A DNA stretch of 64,000 nucleotides from Rhipicephalus microplus. Taxonomy: Eukaryota; Arthropoda; Arachnida; Ixodida; Ixodidae. The position numbers and the translations under genes are program-made. Positions within the stretch are counted from its first letter, which is position 1. Every line of letters starts with the position of its first letter. Location: positions 143,159,319 through 143,223,318 of the forward strand of contig NC_134707.1 of assembly GCF_043290135.1 (NCBI RefSeq). Direction: 5' to 3'. Below, one piece after another: positions 35,459 to 50,130 of the stretch. The notes below the pieces were generated by a model, which saw only the letters and a list, made by a program, of their open reading frames with translations, searched no databases and was not told where the DNA came from.

Positions 35459-37700
35459 ACAACTAGAAACTCCACAACTAGAAACTCTACAACTAGAAAA
35501 ACCACATCTAGAAACTCCGCAAAAACAAACACTGCAACTAGAAACTTCACAACTAGAATTTCCACAGCTAGAGACTCAACAACTAGAGACTCTTCAACTA
35601 AAAGCTCCACAACTAGATAACCCACAACTAGAAATTCTGCAACTGGAAACCCGACAACTAGAAACTCAACAACTACAAACTCCACACCTATAAATTCCTC
35701 AACTGGAAACGCCACAACTGAAACTCCACGACTAGAAACTCTGCAAATAGAAACTCCGCAACTAGAAACTCCACAGCTAGAAACCCCTCAACTATAAACT
35801 TCACAACTAGAAACTCAACAACTAGAGACTGCACAACTAGAGACTCCGCAACTAGAAACTCTGCAGCTAGAAACTCTGCAACTAGAAACTCCACCACTAG
35901 AAACTCCAGAACTACAAACCTCACAACTAGAAACTCCACAACTAGAAACTCCGCAACTGGAAACTCCACAGCCAGAAACTCTACAACTAGAAAAACCACA
36001 ACTAGAAACTCCGCAACAACAAACTCTGCAACTAGAAACTTCACAACTAGAATTTCCACAGCTAGAGACTCAACAACTAGAGACTCTTCAACTAAAAGCA
36101 CCGCAACTAGACAACCCACAACAAGAAATTCTGCAACTGGAAACCCGAGAACTAGAAACTCAACAACTACAAACTCCACACCTATAAATTCCTCAACTGG
36201 AAACGCCACAACTAAAACTCCTCAACTAGAAACTCCACAACTAGAAACTCCACAACTAGAAACTCTGCAGCTCGAAACTCCGTAACTAGAAACTCTGCAA
36301 CTAGAAACTCCGCAACTAGAAACTCCACAGCTAGAAACCCCACAACTATAAACTTCACAACTAGAAACTCAACAACTAGAAACTCCCCAACTAGAAACTC
36401 CACAACTAGAATCTCTGCAACTAGAAACTCCGCAACTAGAAACTCCACAGCTAGAAACCCCACAACTAGAAACTTCACAACTAGCAACTCAACAACTAGA
36501 GACTCCGCAACTAGAAACTCCACAGCTAGTAACTCCGCAACTAAAAACTCCACAACTTGAAACTCCACCACTAGAATCTCCACAACTAGAAAACTCCGCA
36601 ACTAGAAACTCTGCAACTAGAAACTCGACAACTTGAAACACTACAACTAGATACTCCACAACTACTAATTCCACAACTAGAAACTCCACAACTAGAAACT
36701 CCACATCTAGAAACTCCGCAACTAGAAACTCCACAGCTAGAAACTCTACCACTTGAGACTTCGCAACAAGAAACTCGGCAACTAGAATCTCCACAACTAT
36801 AAACTCTGCAACTAGAAACTCCGCAACTACAAACTCCGCAACTAGAAACTCCACAGCTAGAAACTCCAACACTTGAGACTTCGCAAATAGGAACTCGTCA
36901 ACTAGAAACTCAACAACTAGAAACTCCACAACTTGAGAGTTCGCAACTAGATACTCCACAACTAGAAACTCCACAACTAGAGACTCCACAACTAGAAACT
37001 CCACCACTAGAAACTCCAAAACTACAAACCTCACAACTAGAAACTCCACAACTAGAAACTCCGCAACTGGAAACTCCACAGCCAGAAACTCTACAACTAC
37101 AAAAACCACATCTAGAAACTCCGCAAAAACAAACACTGCAACTAGAAACTTCACAACTAGAATTTCCACAGCTAGAGACTCAACAACTAGAGACTCTTCA
37201 ACTAAAAGCTCCACAACTAGATAACCCACAACTAGAAATTCTGCAACTGGAAACCCGACAACTAGAAACTCAACAACTACAAACTCCACACCTATAAATT
37301 CCTCAACTGGAAACGCCACAACTGAAACTCCACGACTAGAAACTCTGCAAATAGAAACTCCGCAACTAGAAACTCCACAGCTAGAAACCCCTCAACTATA
37401 AACTTCACAACTAGAAACTCAACAACTAGAGACTGCACAACTAGAGACTCCGCAACTAGAAACTCTGCAGCTAGAAACTCCGCAACTAGAAACTCCACAA
37501 CTTGAAACTCTGCAAATCGAAACTCTGCAACTAGAAAATCCACAACTATAAACTCAAGTAGAAACTCCCCAACTGGAAACTCCGCAACTACAAACTCCGA
37601 AACTAGAAAATCCACAAATAGAAACTTCACAACTAGAAACTCCCCAACAAGAAACTCCACAACTAGAAACTCCACAACTAGAAACTCCACAACTAGAGAC

Positions 37701-38400
37701 TTTGCATTTAGAAACTCCTCAGATAGAAACTACACAAATAGAAACTCCTCGACTAGAGATTCCATAAGTAGAAACTCCCCAGCTAGAATTTTCACAACTA
37801 GAAACCCAACAACTAGGAACTCTGGAAATAGAAAATCTGCAGCTAGAAACTCGAAAACAAAAAACTCCAACTAGAAACTCCACAACTAGAAACTTCACAA
37901 CTAGAAACTCCACAAATAGACACTCCACAACTAGAAACTCGACAACTAGAGACTCCACAACTAGGAACTCCAAAATTGAGACTCCACAACTAGAAACTAC
38001 ACAGATTGAAATTTCACAACTGGAAACTCCACAACTGGAAACTTCACAACTAGAAACTCTGCAACTAGAAACTTTACAGCTAGAAACTCCACAACTTTAG
38101 ACTTCGCAAATAGAAACTCGTCAACTGGAAACTCAACCACTAGAAACTCCACAGCTGGAAACTCCACAACTTGAAACCCAACATATAGATACTCCACAAC
38201 TACAGACTCCACAACTTGAAACACCACAAATAGATACTCCACAACTACAAATTCCGCAACTAGAAACTCCACAACTAGAAACTCCGCAACTAGAAACTTC
38301 CCAACTATAAACTCCACAACTAGAATCTCTGCAACTAGAAACTCCGCAATTAGAAACTTTGCAACTAGAAACTCCGGAACTAGAAACTCCACAGCTAGAA
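37701..38400. repeat. Higher-order unit A, copy 6 (truncated)
   Basis: The block follows copies 4 and 5 from its start to about 38400 (GGAACTAGAAACTCCACAGCTAG). It then joins a different part of the higher-order repeat, skipping the segment containing CTATATACTTC. This is a recombination junction inside the array. Confidence 0.8.
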
Positions 38401-40671
38401 ACTCCACAACTTGAAACACCACAACTAGATACTCCACAACTGCAAATTCCACAACTAGAAACTCCACAACTAGAAACTCTGCAACTAGAAACTCCGCAAC
38501 TAGAAACTCCACAGCTAGAAACCCCACAACTAGAAACTTCACAACTAGCAACTCAACAACTAGAGACTGCACAACTAGAGACTCCGCAACTAGAAACTCC
38601 ACAGCTAGTAACTCCGCAACTAGAAACTCCACAACTTGAAACTCCGCCACTAGAATCTCCACAACTAGAAAACTCCGCAACTAGAAACTCTGCAACTAGA
38701 AACTCCGCAACTAGAAACTCCACAGCTAAAAACCCTACAACTATAATTTTCACAACTAGAAACTCAACAACTAGAAACTCCCCAACTAGAAACTCCACAA
38801 CTAGAATCTATGCAACTAGAAACTCCGCAACTAGAAACTCTGCAACTAGAAACTCCACAACTTGAAACACTACAACTAGATACTCCACAACTACTAATTC
38901 CACAACTAGAAACTCCGCAACTAGAAACTCCATCGCTAGAAACTCCACAACTTGAGACTTCGCAACAAGAAATTCGGCAACCAGAATCTCCACAACTAGA
39001 AACTCTGCAACTAGAAACTCCGCAACTACAAACTCCGCAACTAGAAACTCCACAGCTAGAAACTCCAACACTTGAGACTTCGCAAATTGAAACTCGTTAA
39101 CTAGAAACTCAACAACTAGAAACTCCACAGCTAGAAACTCCACAACTAGAAACTCCACAACTTGAGAGTTCGCAACTAGATACTCCACAAATAGAAACTC
39201 CACAACTAGAGACTCCACAACTAGAAAATCCACCACTAGAAAGTCCACAACTACAAACCTCACAACTAGAAACTCCACAACTAGAAACTCCGCAACTGGA
39301 AACTCCACAGCCAGAAACTCTACAACTAGAAAAACCACATCTAGAAACTCCGCAACAACAAACTCTGCAACTAGAAACTCCACAACTAGAATTTCCACAG
39401 CTAGAGACTCAACAACTAGAGACTCTTCAACTAAAAGCTCCACAACTAGACACTCCACAACTAGAAATTCTGCATCTAGAAACCCGACAAGTAGAAACTC
39501 AACAACTACAAACTCCACACCTATAAATTCCTCAACTGGAAATGCCACAACTAAAACTCCACAACTAGAAACTCCACAACTAGAAACTCTGCAGCTAAAA
39601 ACTCCGCAACTAGAACTCTGCAACTAGAAACTCCGCAACTAGAAACTCTACAGCTAGAAACCCCACAACTAGAAACTTCACAACTAGCAACTCAACAACT
39701 AGAGACTGCTCAACTAGAGACTCCGAAACTAGAAACTCTGCAACTAGAAACTCCGACACTAGAAACTCCACAGCTAGAAACCCCACAACAATAAACTTCA
39801 CAACTAGAAACTCAACAACTAGAAACTCCGCAACTAGAAACTCCACAACTAGAATCTCTGCAACTAGAAACTCCGCAACTAGAAACTCTGCAACTAGAAA
39901 CTCCACAACTTGAAACACTACAACTAGATACTCCACAACTACTAATTCCACAACTAGAAACTCCACAACTAGAAACTCCACATCTAGAAACTCCGCCACT
40001 AGAAACTCCACAGCTAGAAACTCCACAACTTGAGACTTCGCAACAAGAAACTCGGCAACTAGAATCTCCACAACTAGAAACTCCGCAACTAGAAACTCCG
40101 CAACTACAAACTCCGCAACTAGAAACTCCACAGCTAGAAACTCCAACACTTGAGACTTCGCAAATAGAAACTCGTCAACTAGAAACTCAACAACTAGAAA
40201 CTCCACAACTTGAGAGTTCGCAACTAGATACTCCACAACTAGAAACTCCACAGCTAGAAACTCCACAACTTGAGACTTCGCAACAAGAAACTCGGCAACT
40301 AGAATCTCCACAACTATAAACTCTGCAACTAGAAACTCCGCAACTACAAACTCCGCAACTAGAAACTCCACAGCTAGAAACTCCAACACTTGAGACTTCG
40401 CAAATAGGAACTCGTCAACTAGAAACTCAACAACTAGAAACTCCACAACTTGAGAGTTCGCAACTAGATACTCCACAACTAGAAACTCCACAACTAGAGA
40501 CTCCACAACTAGAAACTCCACCACTGGAAACTTCAGAACTACAAACCTCACAACTAGAAACTCCACAACTAGAAACTCCGCAACTGGAAACTCCACAGCC
40601 AGAAACTCTACAACTAAAAAAACCACATCTAGAAACTCCGCAAAAACAAACACTGCAACTAGAAACTTCAC

Positions 40672-42808
40672 AAGTAGAAACTCCACAACTAGAAACTCCG
40701 CGTTTAGAAACTCCACAACTAGAAACTCCGCATTTAGAAACTCCACAGCTAGAAACCCCACAACTAGAAACTTCACAACTAGCAACTCAACAACTAGAGA
40801 CTGCACAACTAGAGACTCCGCAACTAGAAACTCCACAGCTTGTGACTCCGCAACTAGAAACTCCACAACTTGAAACTCCGCCACTAGAATCTCCACAACT
40901 AGAAAACTCCGCTACTAGAAACTCTGCCACTAGAAAATCCACAACTAGAAATTCCACAGCTAGAAACTCAACAACTTGAAACACCACAACTAGATACTCC
41001 ACAACTACAAATTCCACAACTAGAAACTCCAGAACTAGAAACTCCACAACTAGAAACTCCGCAACTAGAAACTCCACCGCTAGAAACTCCACAACTTGAG
41101 ACTTCGCAACAAGAAATTCGGCAACTAGAATCTCCACAACTAGAAACTCTGCAACTAGAAACTCCGCAACTACAAACTCCGCAACTAGAAACTCCACAGC
41201 TAGAAACTCCAACACTTGAGACTTCGCAAATAGAAACTCGTCAACTAGAAACTCAACAACTAGAAACTCCACAGCTAGAAACTCCACAACTAGAAACTCC
41301 ACAACTTGAGAGTTCGCAACTAGATACTCCACAAATAGAAACTCCACAACTAGAGACTCCACAACTAGAAAATCCACCACTAGAAATTCCACAACTACAA
41401 ACCTCACAACTAGAAACTCCACAACTAGAAACTCCGCAACTGGAAACTCCACAGCCAGAAACTCTACAACTAGAAAAACCACATCTAGAAACTCCGCAAC
41501 AACAAACTCTGAAACTAGAAACTCCACAACTAGAATTTCCACAGCTAGAGACTCAACAACTAGAGACTCTTCAACTAAAAGCTCCACAACTAGACACTCC
41601 ACAGCTAGAAATTCTGCATCTAGAAACCCGACAAGTAGAAACTCAACAACTACAAACTCCACACCTATAAATTCCTCAACTGGAAATGCCACAACTAAAA
41701 CTCCACAACTAGAACTCTGCAACTAGAAACTCCGCAACTAGAAACTCTACAGCTAGAAACCCCACAACTAGAAACTTCACAACTAGCAACTCAACAACTA
41801 GAGACTGCTCAACTAGAGACTCCGCAACTAGAAACTCCACAGCTAGTAACTCCGCAACTAGAAACTCCACAACTTGAAACTCCGCCACTAGAATCTCCAC
41901 AACTCGAAACTCTGCAACTAGATAATCCACAACTATCAACCCAAGTATAAACTCCCCAACTGGAAACTCCGCAACTAGAAACTCTGCAACTAGAAACTCC
42001 CCAACAAGAAACTCCACAACTAGATGCTCCACAACCAGAAACTCCACAACTAAAGATTTCATAAGTAGAAACTCCACAGTTAGAATTTCCACAACTAGAA
42101 ACCCCACAACTAGAAACTCCACAACTAGGAACTCTGCAAATAGAAAATTTACAAATAGAAACTCGAAAACTAAAAACTCCAACTAGAAACTCTACAACTA
42201 GAAACTTCACAAATAGAAACTCCACAAATAGACACTCCACAACTAGAAACTCAACAACAAGGAACTCCACAACTAGGAACTCCAAAATTGAGACTCCACA
42301 ACTAGAAACTACACAGATTGAAATTCCACAACTAGAAACTCCAAAACTGAAAACTGCGCAACTAGAAACTCTGCAACTAGAAACTTTACAGCTAGAAACT
42401 CCACAACTTGAGACTTCGCAAATAGAAACTCGTCAACTGGAAACTCAACCACTAGAAACTCCACAGCTAGAAACTCCACAACTAGAAACTCCACAACTTG
42501 AAACCCAACAAATAGATACTCCACAACTACAAATTCCGCAACTAGAAACTCCACAACTAGAAACTCCGCAACTAGAAACTCCCCAACTAGAAACCCCACA
42601 ACTAGAATCTCTGCAACTAGAAACTCCGCAACTAGAAACTCCACAGCTAGAAACCCCACAACTATAAACTTCACAACTAGCAACTCAACAACTAGAGACT
42701 GCACAACTAGAGACTCCACCACTAGAAACTCCACAGCTAGTAACTCCGCAACTAGAAGCCCCCCAACTACAAACTCCGCAACTAGAAACTCCACAGCTAG
42801 AAGCTCCA
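40672..42808. repeat. 2.66-kb-spaced block B, copy 1
   Basis: Starting near the CCGCGTTTAG landmark (40698), this block recurs 2,662 bp downstream. The offset rises to 2,677 near its end, because copy 2 lacks 30 bp and gains 45 bp near 45130-45200. These changes are whole monomers. Confidence 0.8.
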
Positions 42809-43333
42809 CAACTAGAATCTCTGCAACTAGAAACTCCGCAATTAGAAACTTTGCAACTAGAAACTCCGGAACTAGAAACTCCACAACTAGATACTCCACA
42901 ACTGCAAATTCCACAACTAGAAACTCCACAACTAGAAACTCTGCAACTAGAAACTCCACAGCTAGAAACTCCACAACTTGAGACTTCGCAAATAGAAACT
43001 CGTCAACTAGAAACTCAACAACTAGGAACTCCCAACTAGACACTCCGCAACTAGGAACTCTACAACTTCAGAATCCACAGCTAGAAACTCCACAATTTCA
43101 GACTTCGCGACTAGAAACTCAGCAACTAGAAACTCAACAACTAGAAACTCCACCACTAGAAACTCCACAACTAGGAACTGTACAACTTCAAAATCCACAA
43201 CTAAAAACTCCTCAACTTGAAACTCCACAACTAGATACTCCACAACTACAAACTCCAACACTAGAAACTCCACCACTTGAAACTCCGCAACCAGAAGCTC
43301 CGCAACTAAAAACTCCACAACTAGAAACTCCAC

Positions 43334-45485
43334 AAGAAGAAACTCCACAACTAGAAACTCCGCGTTTAGAAACTCCACAACTAGAAACTCCGCATTTAGA
43401 AACTCCACAGCTAGAAACCCCACAACTAGAAACTTCACAACTAGCAACTCAACAACTAGAGACTGCACAACTAGAGACTCCGCAACTAGAAACTCCACAG
43501 CTAGTGACTCCGCAACTAGAAACTCCACAACTTGAAACTCCGCCACTAGAATCTCCACAACTAGAAAACTCCGCTACTAGAAACTCTGCCACTAGAAAAT
43601 CCACAACTAGAAATTCCACAGCTAGAAACTCAACAACTTGAAACACCAAAACTAGATACTCCACAACTACAAATTCCACAACTAGAAACTCCAGAACTAG
43701 AAACTCCACAACTAGAAACACCGCAACTAGAAACTCCACCGCTAGAAACTCCACAACTTGAGACTTCGCAACAAGAAATTCGGCAACTAGAATCTCCACA
43801 ACTAGAAACTCTGCAACTGGAAACTCCGCAACTACAAACTCCGCAACTAGAAACTCCACAGCTAGAAACTCCAACACTTGAGACTTCGCAAATAGAAACT
43901 CGTCAACTAGAAACTCAACAACTAGAAACTCCACAGCTAGAAACTCCACAACTAGAAACTCCACAACTTGAGAGTTCGCAACTAGATACTCCACAAATAG
44001 AAACTCCACAACTAGAGACTCCACAACTAGAAAATCCACCACTAGAAATTCCACAACTACAAACCTCACAACTAGAAACTCCACAACTAGAAACTCCGCA
44101 ACTGGAAACTCCACAGCCAGAAACTCTACAACTAGAAAAACCACATCTAGAAACTCCGCAACAACAAACTCTGCAACTAGAAACTCCACAACTAGAATTT
44201 CCATAGCTAGAGACTCAACAACTAGAGACTCTTCAACTAAAAGCTCAACAACTAGACACTCCACAGCTAGAAATTCTGCATCTAGAAACCCGACAAGTAG
44301 AAACTCAACAACTACAAACTCCACACCTATAAATTCCTCAACTGGAAATGCCACAACTAAAACTCCACAACTAGAACTCTGCAACTAGAAACTCCGCAAC
44401 TAGAAACTCTACAGCTAGAAACCCCACAACTAGAAACTTCACAACTAGCAACTCAACAACTAGAGACTGCTCAACTAGAGACTCCGCAACTAGAAACTCC
44501 ACAGCTAGTAACTCCGCAACTAGAAACTCCACAACTTGAAACTCCGCCACTAGAATCTCCACAACTCGAAACTCTGCAACTAGATAATCCACAACTATCA
44601 ACCCAAGTATAAACTCCCCAACTGGAAACTCCGCAACTAGAAACTCCGCAACTAGAAACTCCCCAACAAGAAACTCCACAACTAGATGCTCCACAACCAG
44701 AAACTCCACAACTAAAGATTTCATAAGTAGAAACTCCACAGCTAGAATTTCCACAACTAGAAACCCCACAACTAGAAACTCCACAACTAGGAACTCTGCA
44801 AATAGAAAATTTACAAATAGAAACTCGAAAACTAAAAACTCCAACTAGAAACTCTACAACTAGAAACTTCACAAATAGAAACTCCACAAATAGACACTCC
44901 ACAACTAGAAACTCAACAACAAGGAACTCCACAACTAGGAACTCCAAAATTGAGACTCCACAACTAGAAACTACACAGATTGAAATTCCACAACTAGAAA
45001 CTCCACAACTGAAAACTGCGCAACTAGAAACTCTGCAACTAGAAACTTTACACCTAGAAACTCCACAACTTGAGACTTCGCAAATAGAAACTCGTCAACT
45101 GGAAACTCAACCACTAGAAACTCCACAACTTGAAACCCAACAAATAGATACTCCACAACTACAGACTCCACAACTTGAAACACCACAACTAGATACTCCA
45201 CAACTACAAATTCCGCAACTAGAAACTCCACAACTAGAAACTCCGCAACTAGAAACTCCCCAACTAGAAACCCCACAACTAGAATCTCTGCAACTAGAAA
45301 CTCCGCAACTAGAAACTCCACAGCTAGAAACCCCACAACTATAAACTTCACAACTAGCAACTCAACAACTAGAGACTGCACAACTAGAGACTCCACCACT
45401 AGAAACTCCACAGCTAGTAACTCCGCAACTAGAAGCCCCCCAACTACAAACTCCGCAACTAGAAACTCCACAGCTAGAAGCTCCA
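43334..45485. repeat. 2.66-kb-spaced block B, copy 2
   Basis: This is the second copy of 40672-42808. Related blocks occur at about 50650-52900 and, in part, from 54480 and 57870. The sequence between copies 1 and 2 (42809-43333) belongs to the region following unit A (compare 25060-25510). Confidence 0.8.
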
Positions 45486-48400
45486 ACACTTGAGACTTCG
45501 CAAATAGAAACTCGTCAACTAGAAACTCCGCAACTAGAAACCCGACCACTAGAAACTCCACAAATAGAAATTCTATAACTGGAAACTCCACAGCTAGAAA
45601 ATCCACAACTAGAAACTCCACAACTAGAATCTCTGCAACTAGAAAGTCTGCAACTAGAAACTCTGCAACTAGAAACTCCACAACTTGAAACACTACAACT
45701 AGATACTCCACAACTACTAATTCCACAACTAGAAACTCCACAACTAGAAACTCCACATCTAGAAACTCCGCAACTAGAAACTCCACAGCTAGAAACTCCA
45801 CAACTTGAGACTTCGCAACTAGAAACTCGGCAACTAGAAACCCAACAACCAGAAACTCCACAACTAGAAACTCCACAAGTTGAAACCCAACAAATAGATA
45901 CTCCTCAACTACAGACTCCACAACTAGAAACTCCCCAACTAGAAACTCCACAACTGGAAACTCCGCAACTAGAAACTCCGAAACTAGAAACTCCACAACT
46001 AGAAAACTCCGCAACGTGAAACTCTGCAACCAGAAACTCCGCAATTAGAAACTCCACAGCTAGAAACTTCACTACTTGAAACACCACAACTAGATACTCC
46101 ACAACTACGAATTCCACAACTACAAATTCCGCAACTAGAAACTCCACAACTGGAAACTCCGCAACTAGAAACTCCACAGCTAGAAACTCCACAACTTGAG
46201 ACTTCGCGACTAGAAACTCAGCAACTAGAAACTCAACAACTAGAAACTCCACCACTAGAAACTCCACAACATGGAACTCTACAACTTCAAAATCCACAAC
46301 TAAAAACTCCTCAACTTGAAACTCCACAACTAGATACTCCACAACTACAAACTCCACCACTTAAAACTCCACAACCTGAAACTCCGCAACCAGAAACTCC
46401 GCAACTAAAAACTCCACAACTAGAAACTCCACAAGTAGAAACTCCACAACAAGAAACTCCGCAACTAGAAACTCCACAACTAGACACTCAACAACTAGAA
46501 ACTCCCCAACTAGAAACTCCACAACTAGAATCTCTGCAACTAGAAACTCCGCAACTAGAAACTCTGCAACTAGAAACTCCGCAACTAGAAACTCCACAGC
46601 TAGAAACCCCACAACTAGAAACTTCACAACTAGCAACTCAACAACTAGAGACTGCACAACTAGAGACTCCACAACTAGAATCTCTGCAACTAGAAACTCC
46701 GCAACTAGATACTCCACAACTAGAGACTCCACAACTAGAAACTCCACCACTGGAAACTTCAGAACTACAAACCTCACAACTAGAAACTCCACAACTAGAA
46801 ACTCCGCAACTGGAAACTCCACAGCCAGAAACTCTACAACTAAAAAAACCACATCTAGAAACTCCGCAACAACAAACTCTGCAACTAGAAAGTTCACAAC
46901 TAGAATTTCCACAGCTAGAGACTCAACAACTAGAGACTCTTCAACTAAAAGCTCCACAACTAGACAACCCACAACTAGAAATTCTGCAACTGGAAACCCG
47001 ACAACTAGAAACTCAACAACTACAAACTCCACACCTATAAATTCCTCAACTGGAAACGCCACAACTAAAACTCCACAACTAGAAACTCCACAACTAGAAA
47101 CTCCACAACTAGAAACTCTGCAGCTAAAAACTCCGCAACTAGAAACTCTGCAAATAGAAACTCCGCAACTAGAAACTCCACAGCTAGAAACCCCTCAGCT
47201 ATAAACTTCACAACTAGAAACTCAACAACTAGAGACTCCCCAACTAGAAACTCCACAACTAGAATCTCTGCAACTAAAAACTCCGCAACTAGAAACTCTG
47301 CAACTAGAAACTCCACCACTAGAAACTCCAGAACTACAAACCTCACAACTAGAAACTCCACAACTAGAAACTCCGCAACTGGAAACTCCACAGCCAGAAA
47401 CTCTACAACTAGAAAAACCACAACTAGAAACTCCGCAACAACAAACTCTGCAACTAGAAACTTCACAACTAGAATTTCCACAGCTAGAGACTCAACAACT
47501 AGAGACTCTTCAACTAAAAGCACCGCAACTAGACAACCCACAACAAGAAATTCTGCAACTGGAAACCCGAGAACTAGAAACTCAACAACTACAAACTCCA
47601 CACCTATAAATTCCTCAACTGGAAACGCCACAACTAAAACTCCTCAAATAGAAACTCCACAACTAGAAACTCCACAACTAGAAACTCTGCAGCTAGAAAC
47701 TCCGCAACTAGAAACTCTGCAACTAGAAACTCCGCAACTAGAAACTCCACAGCTAGAAACCCCACAACTATAAACTTCACAACTAGATCCTCAACAACAA
47801 GAAACTCCCCAACTAGAAACTCCACAACTAGAATCTCTGCAACTAGAAACTCCGCAACTAGAAACTCCACAGCTAGAAACCCCACAACTAGAAACTTCAC
47901 AACTAGCAACTCAACAACTAGAGACTCCGCAACTAGAAACTCCACAGCTAGTAACTCCGCAACTAGAAACTCCACAACTTGAAACTCCACCACTAGAATC
48001 ACCACAACTAGAAAACTCCGCAACTAGAAACTCTGCAACTAGAAACTCCGACACTAGAAACTCCACAGCTAGAAACCCCACAACTATAAACTTCACAACT
48101 AGAAACTCAACAACTAGAAACTCCCCAACTAGAAACTCCACAACTAGAATATCTGCAACTAGAAACTCCGCAACTAGAAACTCTGCAACTAGAAACTCCA
48201 CAACTTGAAACACTACAACTAGATACTCCACAACTACTAATTCCACAAATAGAAACTCCACAACTAGAAACTCCACATCTAGAAACTCCGCAACTAGAAA
48301 CTCCACAGCTAGAAACTCCACAACTTGAGACTTCGCAACAAGAAACTCGGCAACTAGAATCTCCACAACTATAAACTCTGCAACTAGAAACTCCGCAACG

Positions 48401-49272
48401 ACAAACTCCGCAACTAGAAACTCCACAGCTAGAAACTCCAACACTTGAGACTTCGCAAATAGGAACTCGTCAACAAGAAACTCAACAACTAGAAACTCCA
48501 CAACTTGAGAGTTCGCAACTAGATACTCCACAACTAGAAACTCCACAACTAGAGACTCCACAACTAGAAACTCCACCACTAGAAACTCCAAAACTACAAA
48601 CCTCACAACTAGAAACTCCACAACTAGAAACTCCGCAACTGGAAACTCCACAGCCAGAAACTCTACAACTAGAAAAACCACATCTAGAAACTCCGCAAAA
48701 ACAAACACTGCAACTAGAAACTTCACAACTAGAATTTCCACAGCTAGAGACTCAACAACTAGAGACTCTTCAACTAAAAGCTCCAGAACTAGATAACCCA
48801 CAACTAGAAATTCTGCAACTGGAAACCCGACAACTAGAAACTCAACAACTACAAACTCCACACCTATAAATTTCTCAACTGGAAACGCCACAACTGAAAC
48901 TCCACGACTAGAAACTCTGCAAATAGAAACTCCGCAACTAGAAACTCCACAGCTAGAAACCCCTCAACTATAAACTTCACAACTAGAAACTCAACAACTA
49001 GAGACTGCACAACTAGAGACTCCGCAACTAGAAACTCTGCAGCTAGAAACTCCGCAACTAGAAACTCCACAACTTGAAACTCTGCAAATCGAAACTCTGC
49101 AACTAGAAAATCCACAACTATAAACTCAAGTAGAAACTCCCCAACTGGAATCTCCGCAACTAGAAACTCCGCAACTAGAAAATCCACAAATAGAAACTTC
49201 ACAACTAGAAACTCCCCAACAAGAAACTCCACAACTAGAAACTTCACAACTAGAAACTCCACAACTAGAGAC

Positions 49273-50130
49273 TTTGCATTTAGAAACTCCTCAGATAGAA
49301 ACTACACAACTAGAAACTCCTCGACTAGAGATTCCATAAGTAGAAACTCCCCAGCTAGAATTTTCACAACTAGAAACCCAACAACTAGGAACTCTGGAAA
49401 TAGAAAATCTGCAGCTAGAAACTCGAAAGCAAAAAACTCCAACTAGAAACTCCACAACTAGAAACTTCACAACTAGAAACTCCACAAATAGACACTCCAC
49501 AACTAGAAACTCGACAACTAGAGACTCCACAACTAGGAACTCCAAAATTGAGACTCCACAACTAGAAACTACACAGATTGAAATTTCACAACTGGAAACT
49601 CCACAACTGGAAACTTCACAACTAGAAACTCTGCAACTAGAAACTTTACAGCTAGAAACTCCACAACTTTAGACTTCGCAAATAGAAACTCGTCAACTGG
49701 AAACTCAACCACTAGAAACTCCACAGCTGGAAACTCCACAACTTGAAACCCAACATATAGATACTCCACAACTACAGACTATACAACTTGAAACACCACA
49801 AATAGATACTCCACAACTACAAATTCCGCAACTAGAAACTCCACAACTAGAAACTCCGCAACTAGAAACTCCCCAACTAGAAACTCCACAACTAGAATCT
49901 CTGCAACTAGAAACTCCGCAATTAGAAACTTTGCAACTAGAAACTCCGGAACTAGAAACTCCACAGCTAGAAACCCCACAACTATATACTTCACAACTAC
50001 AACTCACAACCAGTGACTGCACAACTAGAGACTCCGCTACTACAAACTCCACAGCTAGTAACTCCGCAACTAGAAACTCCACAACTTGAAACTCCGCCAC
50101 AAGAATCTCCACAACTAGAAAACTCCGCAA
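49273..50130. repeat. Higher-order unit A, copy 7
   Basis: This copy lies 18,614 bp from copy 5 and continues in parallel with it through about 50877 (matching 31383-32263). Differences include ACAGACTATACAAC at 49775-49788 and ACTCCGCTACTAC near 50040. Confidence 0.83.

Noticed and set aside
39610..40896. 428-codon minus-strand ORF as a repeat-protein gene
   Set aside because: It is pure satellite translation with no promoter, signal peptide or non-repeat domain, and corresponding positions in other higher-order copies are frame-broken.
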